Assembly: GCA_902728285.1 (NCBI GenBank)
Contig: CACVBU010000050.1
Location: 3,907,996 to 3,971,995 of the forward strand
DNA from: Clytia hemisphaerica
Lineage: Eukaryota > Cnidaria > Hydrozoa > Leptothecata > Clytiidae
DNA length: 64,000 bases
Direction: 5' to 3'
In this document: positions 34,051-43,500 of the stretch, piece after piece
Layout of the letters: every line of letters starts with the position of its first letter
Position numbering within the stretch: the first letter of the stretch is position 1
Translations under genes and position numbers: made by a program
Notes under the pieces: generated by a model
What the model was told of the DNA's origin: nothing
Databases searched by the model: none
The model's input: the letters and a program-made list of their open reading frames with translations, nothing else

Positions 34051-34880
34051 CTAGTAGAATGAATGTTCAAGATTTTCATAAGCATGAGGGCAATCTTTCA
34101 CGAAATGTAATGTTGAATCGCATGCCATACAGCGGAGTATGTTTCCATCACCATCCAATGGGTTCGTTTTGCGACTGGTGATTGACCTCTTCCTCTGTTG
34201 AACGGTGTTTTGGTGTTGGTGAAACGTCCTCTGCCTCGTCTCTGACACGACCGCGATTTGGAAATTTCTGTTTGAAAGTGATGTTAGCTTCCTCTGGTTC
34301 GATTCATGGATATCCAATTTGATGCTTTTAGATGGTTCGGTTGCGTGGTTTTGCTTGTGTCCAAGAACTTTTCATGATTTTTCATTTGTTTATATAACGT
34401 GGTGTGTCATTATAATTAACTCCTGTCAGAACATAAGACGATCATTATTTACAACCTGAGTTCTCAAGTAGTTAAATGCAGGACACTTTCTGGCAACTCC
34501 ATTTTGATTTTTTTGTTTTTTTGTAACGCTTCTCGAATCAAGTATGTACGTTCCATTGTTTCGCCTTCAACTTTCTTATATCGATCGAAATTGAGTAATA
34601 TTCGTACACTTCCGCCAACTCATCTTTTTTAAACACTGTATCAAACGCTTCAAAGTTTCTACGCCATCGTCTTTTTTTTAGATCATCAAGATCAACTTCA
34701 TTGAATACTTGTCTCTTATTTGGGATTGTCATCCTCTGGTAGACAACGCTACCGCTAATCCTTGCTTCTTCTTGGCAAGGTTTGTGACCTAAGTCCAAGC
34801 ACGCAATTCTTCCACATATCTCGTAAGGTTTGTCATCTCCAAAGGCTGGGGGCTTTTGAAAACTTTCTGATGATGCCATT
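34051..34880 (-). pseudogene. Copia gag remnant with CCHC zinc knuckle
   Basis: Start codon at 34880 (MASSESFQKPPAFGD, a typical copia-type gag opening), 22 bp after the primer site. The frame stops at 34538. A later fragment (34317-34051) has the knuckle CMACDSTLHFVKDC, which fits C-x2-C-x4-H-x4-C. Gag would coat the RNA in virus-like particles. It is broken by frameshifts. Confidence 0.8.
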
Positions 34881-34901
34881 TTGAACCACTTTCTGCTACC
34901 A

Positions 34902-34911
34902 TGAAAAGTCA
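34902..34911 (-). promoter_or_regulatory. Primer-binding site for initiator tRNA-Met
   Basis: Directly after the LTR end (...TTTTCA) the minus strand reads TGGTAGCAGA, complementary to the 3' end of animal initiator methionine tRNA. Its position and sequence match the usual primer for copia minus-strand synthesis. Confidence 0.8.
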
Positions 34912-34999
34912 ATAACGCTGAATAATATAAAGCCCCACAGCAAACCAAATGCTAATATTAATACTAGCCTATAACGATAAGAGGAATATGACGTTAACA
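34912..34999 (-). repeat. Copia 5' LTR remnant (88 bp)
   Basis: Matches 30183-30280 of the 3' LTR with a few small indels. The match stops abruptly at about 34999, shortly before an N at 35013 and the start of the next inverted-repeat element. Confidence 0.8.
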
Positions 35000-35013
35000 C
35001 GACATTGCAACGN

Positions 35014-35718
35014 TAAATAATTGTTTAAACATTGGTAAGATTTCTCTTTGATTATTGAATAGTCCATTGCTAGGGCAAATTCTTCCTAGGACTGACAGTG
35101 ATATCCAATTCAATTCTTTGCAATATTTGTTTAGGTATACAAGTTGAGTTTAATCCATAGACCATGATTATGGCACCTTTAAAGTTTACATTTGCAGGAT
35201 GCAGAATGAGGTGGCAGAATGGCAAGAGGTTGAGTTCAAGGGGGGTTATCAAAATGGGTTAAAATTATATTTGAAGGCGCCAGATCAGCTACCAGTATCT
35301 CAATGGCAGATCTTAAGAGCATCCTCGGTGAGTTGGAAAGTTTAAAAAAGAGTCTATCAGTGAAACTGGTACAAAACCCTTCTAGTGGGATTTGTTTTTG
35401 GTTATTGTAAAATGTCCAGTCATTTTGCCTTATTTTTACACCCAGGTTGTTTCTTGTAGCCTTACCCTTTCTTTTGAACTTTTAAATTAAATTTAGCACC
35501 AATCAATGACTGTACCCTAAAATGCCTTTTCAAATGAAATGTAAACTTTAAAGGTGCCATCATGGTCTATGGATTGAACTCAACTTGTATACCTAAACGA
35601 AAATTGCAAAGAATTGAATTGGATATCACTGTCAGTCCTAGGAGAGAATTTGCCCTAGCAATGGACTATTCAATAATCAAAGAGAAATCTTTCCAATAAT
35701 GTCAAACAATTCTTTAAC
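35014..35718. mobile_element. Foldback element with about 185-bp arms
   Basis: 35014-35201 is inversely repeated at about 35539-35718. Shared blocks include GTTTA, TTGATTATTGAATAGTCCAT, GACAGTGATATCCAATTCAA, ATACAAGTTGAGTT and CATAGACCATGAT. The spacer is about 340 bp and non-coding. It abuts the truncated copia LTR. Confidence 0.85.
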
Positions 35719-36488
35719 CTATTTGCTTAAAATCATCTGTTTTTTTGAAGTGCTTCTTTTTTTCAATAATTCATAATTATTTATAATGTTTTAATATCGT
35801 GCTCCGATGTTCGATAGTTCTTTGGATAAACATTGCAAAAAATCCATTGCAATACAACACCCTTTACAACAACACCCTTTTCAACAGCTTTTTCAAAATT
35901 CTCATTCTTTCCTGTATTGACCATCTTAGTGGTGAATAGATATTCCAACGCTTTCTTGGCATTTGGTAAAGAACATCCAAAGGTTATCTTTACATTCATT
36001 CTGCCCACTCATGTGGCAGTTCGTGATGCTCTTTACAATTGAAAACTTTATTCCTTGATTTTTTACTTTGCAATTTCTGGCTTGATAAAATATATTTTGC
36101 TCTTGTTCAAGGTACCTCAGCTTCACACATCCATAATCCTTCTCTCTAAAGAAAACTTAAATAAACCTGAAAATGTCTTCATATCATGAAAACAGTTACA
36201 TCAATAAACCAGAATTTTGTCAAAGTTTAACTACTAACAACATAAAATGTTAGTCATAATCAAGATTCTATTCGAATTTCTTGCGAATTATGCAATTTAC
36301 TCAAAATCTGGTCCAAGATATGGTCATAACTTTTTTTAGCTTTATTTCTGACCCCTACTACTAATGTTTTTTGGAATCAGCATAGAATTTCTGATAATTT
36401 GATATGCCACATGACTATGTTTTAAGAAAGTTGGTGTTAGGCTATTTTTGGTCTGGGGTCGCGCTAAGTACCCCGCAGAAATGGGGCC
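35719..36488. other. Spacer, no gene seen
   Basis: AT-rich. The short ORFs on both strands (35781-36126) match no family I recognise. Confidence 0.4.
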
Positions 36489-36575
36489 TTCTCGGCTATT
36501 TCTCCTTCTCCGAATGAACAAATAATAAATCACAATAATAGCTACTTTTTGTTTGGTATTTGTCTGCAATAACAC
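36489..36575 (-). repeat. Ngaro-like repeat B, distal copy
   Basis: 87 bp (plus strand TTCTCGGCTATTTCTCCTTC...), the same as 37857-37943 with one mismatch seen. It marks one end of the element. Confidence 0.85.
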
Positions 36576-37297
36576 TCGTGGTAAAAAAAATGTTTAACAA
36601 ATTAGTAGTAAAATTACAAGTTGGATAAACTCAAATAAAATACAACTGAATTTTTGTGACGAAGCGTGTAGCGTAAAACCCCCAGTGGCTGTTTATTCTG
36701 GAGGAAACATTATCTCCGAACCAATGGCGTCCGTCACCCCGACCTTCGGAGGTTAAAGGTCTTCCCCCCTTTATGTACAAATTTTTTATTAACGAAATTA
36801 TTCCATCTGCAAGTGTTTGACCCTCAAATGTAAGAGATCATAAATTTGAATTATAATTATTATAATGGATTTTTACGAGGTATGAGCTTCATAGCTTCAA
36901 AATGTTATCAATCTATTTGTAATTTTCGTTTAAGAAATACCAAATTCATCAACTTGATAAAACACATCCACGATTCCATGTTTGATAAGTTGTCAGTGGT
37001 GAATGTTGATAAGATCGTTAATCTCTAATGACCGGCGTTTGTTTTGGTAATCGATCGTCTTAGTATATTCTATTGTATTCCTTGGTGATTGATCGTCTGA
37101 GCCATTGATTGATCATCTGTTTGAAGTCCAGGAAGAAGCTCTTTTCCGATTGTTCCAATGTCATAAAAGTAAAGAAAGGTTGACCGGAGTATACAGGGGC
37201 TTATGATTAAATATAGTACGAGAAAATCTGGAAATTTCGGAAAAGTTTGCTAAAGTATGTTAAAATGATTTTGAGTGAATGCAAGAGCTAGGATGAT

Positions 37298-37684
37298 TTA
37301 GAATTTTGAATTGTATTTAAAGACATACGAATCATAATTATCACTTAATGATGCGCATGCATAATTAATCTTCCGTGCGAAATTGTTGAGAACCTGCTTT
37401 GTTTTGTAACGATGACAAAATAGGTAAGCCTCGGGTTTGTAATTTAATTTGGATAGTGAAAAATATTTGCGAAGCCAGTAAATTGGACAGCATTTTGTTC
37501 CTGTCTTGCTAATGAAAACGATATTACCTTCACGAACTTGGTCGGTTTTTGACTTTGGTAGAAAAACTGTTGCACCGAAATTGTCAAAAGTGATTTCCTT
37601 TATCTGAATTTGAAGGATTTTGCTAATTCTAAAAAATCCTGCAAAACCTAGTAAATTGGACAGCATTTTGTTTAAGTACGCTTA
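37298..37684 (-). pseudogene. Tyrosine recombinase fragment (Ngaro/DIRS type)
   Basis: A 122-codon frame holds the middle of a retrotransposon tyrosine recombinase: LLGFAGFFRISKILQIQIKE (the Arg of FFRISK is the box I catalytic residue), FLPKSKTDQVREGN (with the beta-hairpin Lys), TGTKCCPIYWLRKYF. The C-terminal HxxR...Y region was not seen. At its 5' side the frame is joined to repeat A through the short sequence AAAATGCTGTCCAATTTACT, which also occurs inside the recombinase at about 37480-37500. This is a microhomology junction. Confidence 0.75.
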
Positions 37685-37855
37685 GTTTGATGAGTGAATG
37701 CAGCGAGGATGTTTGTAATTCAAACGCCCTATTTAAAACGTTTTCACAGCGCATGCTTCTCATTATGACGTAATGATACGCATGCAAAAGTAATTAGCGT
37801 GCGAAAATGCACGAGAATCTGCTTTTCCAGCTTTTTTCAATCGCTGGAAACTTCG
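37674..37855 (-). repeat. Ngaro-like repeat A, internal copy
   Basis: 182 bp, apparently identical to 40182-40363. It is immediately adjacent to repeat B at 37857, the B-A junction expected in split-repeat elements. Confidence 0.9.
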
Positions 37856-37856
37856 C

Positions 37857-37943
37857 TTCTCGGCTATTTCTCCTTCTCCGAATGAACAAACAATAAATCA
37901 CAATAATAGCTACTTTTTGTTTGGTATTTGTCTGCAATAACAC
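37857..37943 (-). repeat. Ngaro-like repeat B, internal copy
   Basis: Second copy of the 87-bp repeat at 36489-36575, lying against repeat A. Confidence 0.85.
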
Positions 37944-38382
37944 GAGAGATAAAAAAGAAAAAAGTTATGAGTTGTACATAATATAGTAGCAAAAAAAATA
38001 ATTTTAAGGTTAAATTCCCAATGATTGAAAAATTTTGAATCGGATTTCAGTTTTATCTTTAATATTGTTGCGAGTTTTTCTTTCAAATTTTGGGGGTCAT
38101 GATCTGTCGAAAATTGAAATAAGAAAAATAGTAAATTTCGTACCTTTGCACTTTGCCATCTGTAAGACGATGGGCTTCAAGATGGAGAACGAACTCCTCA
38201 AATGCGTTTGTACAGAGACATTGACGCAAAAGACGTGTTTGCACAGAGGCATTGACACATAAAACACACCACGTGTAACGTTGATCGTGATGTAATAAAT
38301 CTTGCGAATGTAGTCACCAAGTTTGTCAACATAAAAGGAAAGAAAAATGATGCTACAGAATAGAAGCCTGCAAATCCGTCAG

Positions 38383-39115
38383 TTATACATTTTGTGTTGA
38401 ATAGGAAACAGCGTTGACGGCGGATGTTCCTGGGTAATACTCACGAGAATTAAGAACAGTTGCTTTAGCGTTTTGGTTATTGGAAATTCGATCGATAGTA
38501 ATTTGTCCATAGTTTTTGATTATATAATTAAAAATCTCATTATCGATAGACCAATTATCTGTGTCGGTAGATTTGGAAATTAAATCTGCTGTTTTATTCA
38601 TGTCCCTTGGTATCCAAGTAGGGTAAATTCCGACGTTATGAGATAAGCAGATGTTGAAAAATTTCTATTGCAAGATTTTGTAGGTGTTGTTTTGTGCTAC
38701 CGCGGCTGATTATTTTACAAACATCGTTGTCCGTGAACCACTCAATTATTTCGTTTTCGAGAAGTTTGGAAAGGACGTCAAAAATATTTAACTGCAAGAA
38801 GTTCACGACAAGTTGAGCTAGTTGTATTTCATGTCTACCAAAATTTCCTTTTGCTATGATGTTTCCTAACTTTTCTACCGCGTAACCTCCATAGCCTGTA
38901 CCACTTGCGTCCGAAAGATGACCTTCGTAATTCTTGGTTTGGTTTTAATTCTAAAAGCTTTTACGTTTTTTAAATTGGGTTGCCAAAATTGAAGTTCTTG
39001 AATAACGTCAAAATTTATTAATCGTCTTTTATCCAAGTGAGGTAAATTAGCAAAACGAAGGAGAGAAGTTTTGATAATTTGTTGCATCATCCATTTTTGA
39101 CATTTATTATTAAAG
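38383..39115 (-). pseudogene. Ngaro-like RNase H remnant
   Basis: Fragments in two frames. Around 38930-38870 the minus strand encodes SDASGTGYGGYAVEKLG after a one-base frameshift; the Asp of DAS is a catalytic RNase H residue. Further on come NDVCKIISRGSTKQHL-like sequence and WIPRDMNKTADLISKSTDTD, the standard end of DIRS/Ngaro RNase H. The upstream reverse transcriptase is missing. Only about 230 bp separate this from gag. Confidence 0.75.
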
Positions 39116-39298
39116 AAGGTAAAATGGCACAGTTGAAATAGAATAGAAGATCAGGTACATTTATATCATCAGCTCTCATTAATACTAATCTAATTACAAC
39201 AAGACAAAATTGTAATCAATTTTTAAAACTAACGCAACGTAAATTAGCTACTGTATTTCAAAAGTTGAAAAAATTGTTCTGAATATCTGAAAATCTTC

Positions 39299-39339
<41 letters not shown>
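39299..39339. repeat. 41-base poly-T tract
   Basis: Uninterrupted T on the plus strand, lying just after the gag stop codon on the minus strand where it reads as poly(A). It sits at the point where the RT domain is missing, so it probably marks the deletion or retroposition junction. Confidence 0.9.
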
Positions 39340-39341
<2 letters not shown>

Positions 39342-39346
39342 TAAAG

Positions 39347-40144
39347 TTATTTTCCATCCCTTAACGATTTAGAATTTGAATTGGACGACGAACTTTTTGT
39401 TGCTGTTGGTGAGGACATTAACTTTGTCGAGTGGGCCAAAGGTGACGAAGATTCAGAAAAAGGACAGTGGCTGACGTAGTGCCCTACTCTTTTGCATGAA
39501 TAACAGACCACCTCATCCATACGGCTCCTTTGTTCAGTTCTAGATTTGATTGCCTTGGAGTATTCTCCATCAGGTTCCTCTATTCTTGGCTTTTTATATA
39601 TACGTTCTTTAACTTTCTCTGCATTTTTAATAGCCCTCTTAAGCCTCTTTTCCTCCACGTCTCCGGATGTAAGATCGCTTGCCTTAAATTCGTTGACAGT
39701 AAGCCACCCATATGTGTCGGCGATTCTAATATGTTGAATACGAGTCTCTAGTAATCTCTTACCTTTATTCAAAGCTTCTTTCATCCCATCAACATCCGTC
39801 TCTTCCATGAATTCGAGGGTATCCTCAATCGTTTCCAAGACTGCTGTGTTATGAGCAAATTGATCTTGATGGCCGGTTTTCTTGAGTACAATGTTGTCGT
39901 TGGCTCTCTTCTTTTCGAGTTTCTTTTTGAGCTTAGCCAGATTGGTCAACTGATTCTCAGCAGATTGTACAGAAGCAGCTTTCACTGTGTCCTTGGTGCT
40001 TTTCATGATTTGTGGGCCAAAGTCTTTTTCAACAACATCATTAACTAGAGTTTTCAACTGCTCGTAAGTAACAGCTAGTGTTTCATTTCCAGCAGTAGTT
40101 CCACCATCAGTAGATTTTGATTTCTCACTTGATTTTTTAGACAT
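39347..40144 (-). CDS. Gag-like ORF of the Ngaro/DIRS element
   Basis: An intact frame of 265 codons, starting MSKKSSEKSKSTDGG 38 bp inside repeat A. It has a charged, coiled-coil-prone middle (TNLAKLKKKLEKKRANDN) and a single CCHC zinc knuckle CYSCKRVGHYVSHC at about 215-228, followed by a serine-rich tail. This is the expected layout of a DIRS/Ngaro gag, which packages the element RNA. It is the only intact ORF of the element. The stop is followed by a 41-base poly(A) (minus strand). Confidence 0.82.
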   Translation of the reverse strand: MSKKSSEKSKSTDGGTTAGNETLAVTYEQLKTLVNDVVEKDFGPQIMKSTKDTVKAASVQSAENQLTNLAKLKKKLEKKRANDNIVLKKTGHQDQFAHNTAVLETIEDTLEFMEETDVDGMKEALNKGKRLLETRIQHIRIADTYGWLTVNEFKASDLTSGDVEEKRLKRAIKNAEKVKERIYKKPRIEEPDGEYSKAIKSRTEQRSRMDEVVCYSCKRVGHYVSHCPFSESSSPLAHSTKLMSSPTATKSSSSNSNSKSLRDGK

Positions 40145-40181
40145 TTTTTAAAAAGAATTTCTTTCTTACACACACATACAC

Positions 40182-40363
40182 AAGTACGCTTAGTTTGATG
40201 AGTGAATGCAGCGAGGATGTTTGTAATTCAAACGCCCTATTTAAAACGTTTTCACAGCGCATGCTTCTCATTATGACGTAATGATACGCATGCAAAAGTA
40301 ATTAGCGTGCGAAAATGCACGAGAATCTGCTTTTCCAGCTTTTTTCAATCGCTGGAAACTTCG
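40182..40363 (-). repeat. Ngaro-like repeat A, 5' terminal copy
   Basis: Exact match by eye to 37674-37855. It ends at the CCGGGGGGACCCT hairpin, which is therefore either flanking DNA or the insertion target. Confidence 0.9.
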
Positions 40364-40391
40364 CCGGGGGGACCCTGAAAAGGGTCCCCGG
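40364..40391. repeat. GC-rich hairpin
   Basis: CCGGGGGGACCCT, loop GAAA, then AGGGTCCCCGG. It lies exactly at the end of the Ngaro repeat and about 170 bp before the helicase gene ATG. Confidence 0.8.
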
Positions 40392-40419
40392 TCAAAATTT
40401 TTGATTTTTTCCTTCTTTT

Positions 40420-40426
40420 TATATAA
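40420..40426 (+). promoter_or_regulatory. Candidate TATA box of the helicase gene
   Basis: TATATAA, 135 bp before the ATG at 40561. An N at about 40460 lies between them. It is the only TATA-like site in the short interval between the retrotransposon end and the gene. Confidence 0.4.
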
Positions 40427-40560
40427 TTTGGCAGCTTTTGTACATATGCCACTAAATTCNAACGGTACGAAAAAATCTAGTTCCCACTTACAATTGCACA
40501 AACAAGGAACTTGTGTGTTGTCAAGTGAGAGAAACGTTATTTCGCAGAAGATTTTTCATC

Positions 40561-43500
40561 ATGGCCAGACCAGCACATGGATTGGAAAATAAAAAGGTCA
40601 TAGCAGCTTTAGAAAGCAACATCATCTTAAACGTAAGTGACTTTTACACGAAATTTTTTCACAGTTTATTTGTCTCTAGTTCAAAGAGATCAATTTTACC
40701 TATTTCGATGTTTTATTTATTTGGCGACGTTTTTTCGTCATTTGCTTTTTGATGGAAAAGAATGTTCTCATTTAAAAAGCCAATTTTTTTTAACATTTAG
40801 ATACCGAGATCATGTCACATTCTCTCCGTAAGGCTCATTTCCCTTGGAGGCGAATCTTTACCACTTCGCAAAGATATCGATATAAAAATAGGAAAAACAC
40901 CTGGTGTTGAATTTGTCATATCGTGTCTGACCGGTTCAGAGAACAACGCAAAGAAAAAGAAAACGGAAGAGGACACAAGAGAGGAAAGAAAGATCAAGAA
41001 AGGGGTGGCGTATTTTGTGGTCATGAAGCAAAAAAGTATCGAAGACGAGATAAGACGTGTTATTGCAGGTGCAGGCTTCAAATCAAAAATCACTTACATC
41101 GGTCCGCGTGGAGAAAACAGAAAAGCGACTGACATTTCTTTGTCCAGGCTCAAAACTACGATGAAGGTATACTTTGAAATTAGCTTTCCTTATTTATTCT
41201 GATCGATTTTCATGTCTGAACTTTTTGAGAATATTTATACACTTGCTAAGCTTTATTCAGGATTTTCTATCAAGAAATAAACGTAAGCAGCTGTCATTTT
41301 GTCACTTTGAAAGTCTTTTTTTGTAAAATTTATGCAATTTAATATGCGTAAGAGCAGCCTGAAACGGCTGTAGCTTCGTCAATTTGGAAACTATTTCATT
41401 TTTTTGAGCCCATGGTAGCCTATAATCATATTTGACACAGCCTAAAACGGCTGTAATATCATGTCTTTGAACATTTTCAACTTTTTTTTGGTAGCCTATG
41501 GTAGCCCAAGTATAGCCCTGACGTAGCCCAAGGTTTTTAGCTTGGCTTTGCTTATATAGTCCTGTAGCCCTGGATTTTGGACATGAGAATCGTACTTTAT
41601 CCTGACTTTTAATATTTTCAACCTTTTTTTGGTAGCCTATGGTAGCCCAAGTATAGCCCTGACGTAGCCCAAGGTTTTTAGCTTGGCTTTGCTTATATAG
41701 CCCTGTAGCCCTGGATTTTGGACATGAGAAACGAATCTAAGTTTGCCTAAAACGGACTTTATCCTGACTTTGAACATTTTCAACTTTTTTTTGGTAGCCT
41801 ATGGTAGCCCAAATATAGCCCTGCCGTAGCCCGGGTTTTTTAGCTTGGCTTTGCTTATATAGCCCTGTAGCCCTGGATTTTGGACATGATGATCGTATTT
41901 TATCCTGACTTTGAATATTTTCAACCTTTTTTTTGGTAGCCTATGGTAGCCCAAGTATAGCCCTGACGTAGCCCGAGATTTTTAGCTTGGCTTTGCTTAT
42001 ATAGCCCTGTAGCCCTGGAATTTTGACATGTGAAACGAATCTAAGTTGGCCTAAAACGGCTGTAATATCATGACTTTGAACATTTTCAACTTTTTTTTGG
42101 TAGCCTATGGTAGCCCAAGTATAGCCCTGACGTAGCCCAAGGTTTTTAGCTTGGCTTTGCTTATATAGCCCTGTAGCCCTGGATTTTGGACATGAGAATC
42201 GTACTTTATCCTGACTTTGAATATTTTCAACCTTTTTTTGGTAGCCTATGGTAGCCCAAGTATAGCCCTGACGTAGCCCGAGTTGTTTAGCTTGGCTTTG
42301 CTTATATAGCCCTGTAGCCCTGGATTTTGGACATGATAATCGTATTTTATCCTGACTTTGAATATTTTCAACCTTTTTTTGGTAGCCTATGGTAGCCCAA
42401 GTATAGCCCTGACGTAGCCCGAGTTGTTTAGCTTGGCTTTGCTTATATAGCCCTGTAGCCCTGGATTTTGGACATGAGAAACGAATCTAAGTTTGCCTAA
42501 AACGGACTTTATCCTGACTTTGAACATTTTCAACTTTTTTTTGGTAGCCTATGGTAGCCCAAATATAGCCCTGCCGTAGCCCGGGTTTTTTAGCTTGGCT
42601 TTGCTTATATAGCCCTGTAGCCCTGGATTTTGGACATGATGATCGTATTTTATCCTGACTTTGAATATTTTCAACTTTTTTTTGGTAGCCTATGGTAGCC
42701 AAGTATAGCCCTGACGTAGCCCGAGATTTTTAGCTTGGCTTTGCTTATATAGCCCTGTAGCCCTGGAATTTTGACATGTGAAACGAATCTAAGTTGGCCT
42801 AAAACGGCTGTAATATCATGACTTTGAACATTTTCAACTTTTTTTTGGTAGCCTATGGTAGCCCAAGTATAGCCCTGACGTAGCCCAAGGTTTTTAGCTT
42901 GGCTTTGCTTATATAGCCCTGTAGCCCTGGATTTTGGACATGAGAATCGTACTTTATCCTGACTTTGAATATTTTCAACCTTTTTTTGGTAGCCTATGGT
43001 AGCCCAAGTATAGCCCTGACGTAGCCCGAGTTGTTTAGCTTGGCTTTGCTTATATAGCCCTGTAGCCCTGGATTTTGGACATGATAATCGTATTTTATCC
43101 TGACTTTGAATATTTTCAACTTTTTTTTGGTAGCCTATGGTAGCCCAAGTATAGCCCTGACGTAGCCCGAGTTGTTTAGCTTGGCTTTGCTTATATAGCC
43201 CTGTAGCCCTGGAATTTTGACATGTGAAACGAATAAGTTGGCCTAAAACGGCTGTAATATCATGACTTTGAACATTTTCAACTTTTTTTTGGTAGCCTAT
43301 GGTAGCCCAATTATAGCCCTGACGTAACCCGAGTTGTTTAGCTTGGCTTTGCTTATATAGCCCTGTAGCCCTGGAATTTTGACATGTGAAACGAATCTAA
43401 GTTGGCCTAAAACGGCTGTAATATCATGATTTGAACATTTTCAACTTTTTTTTGGTAGCCTATGGTAGCCCAAGTATAGCCCTGACGTAGCCCGAGTTTT

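Larger units (their letters stand above)
30183..34999 (-). mobile_element. Decayed Ty1/copia retrotransposon
   Basis: On the minus strand the order is truncated 5' LTR, tRNA-iMet primer site, gag with CCHC knuckle, protease, integrase, reverse transcriptase, RNase H and 3' LTR. Integrase before reverse transcriptase identifies the copia superfamily. The frame is broken many times, so the element is dead. The 5' LTR is cut short about 14 bp before an ambiguous base at 35013, next to a foldback element. Confidence 0.92.
36489..40363 (-). mobile_element. Rearranged Ngaro/DIRS-type retrotransposon
   Basis: Minus-strand order: repeat A (40363-40182), gag, remnant RNase H, repeat B (37943-37857), repeat A (37855-37674), tyrosine recombinase fragment, repeat B (36575-36489). 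Tyrosine recombinase instead of DDE integrase, split A/B repeats, and an RNase H of the WIPRDMNKTADLISK type identify the DIRS order, nearest to Ngaro. The RT is almost wholly deleted. The recombinase lies outside its expected place, so two copies have recombined or the assembly is collapsed. The two A repeats look identical, which suggests recent activity. Confidence 0.82.

Noticed and set aside
39530-40048. Plus-strand ORFs over the gag gene
   Set aside because: Opposite-strand shadows of the gag frame.
36489-40363. Reading this element as the integrase source for the SF3 gene
   Set aside because: Its recombinase fragment and RNase H are of retrotransposon type and differ clearly from the 50.6-52.3 kb recombinase; it appears to be a separate insertion.
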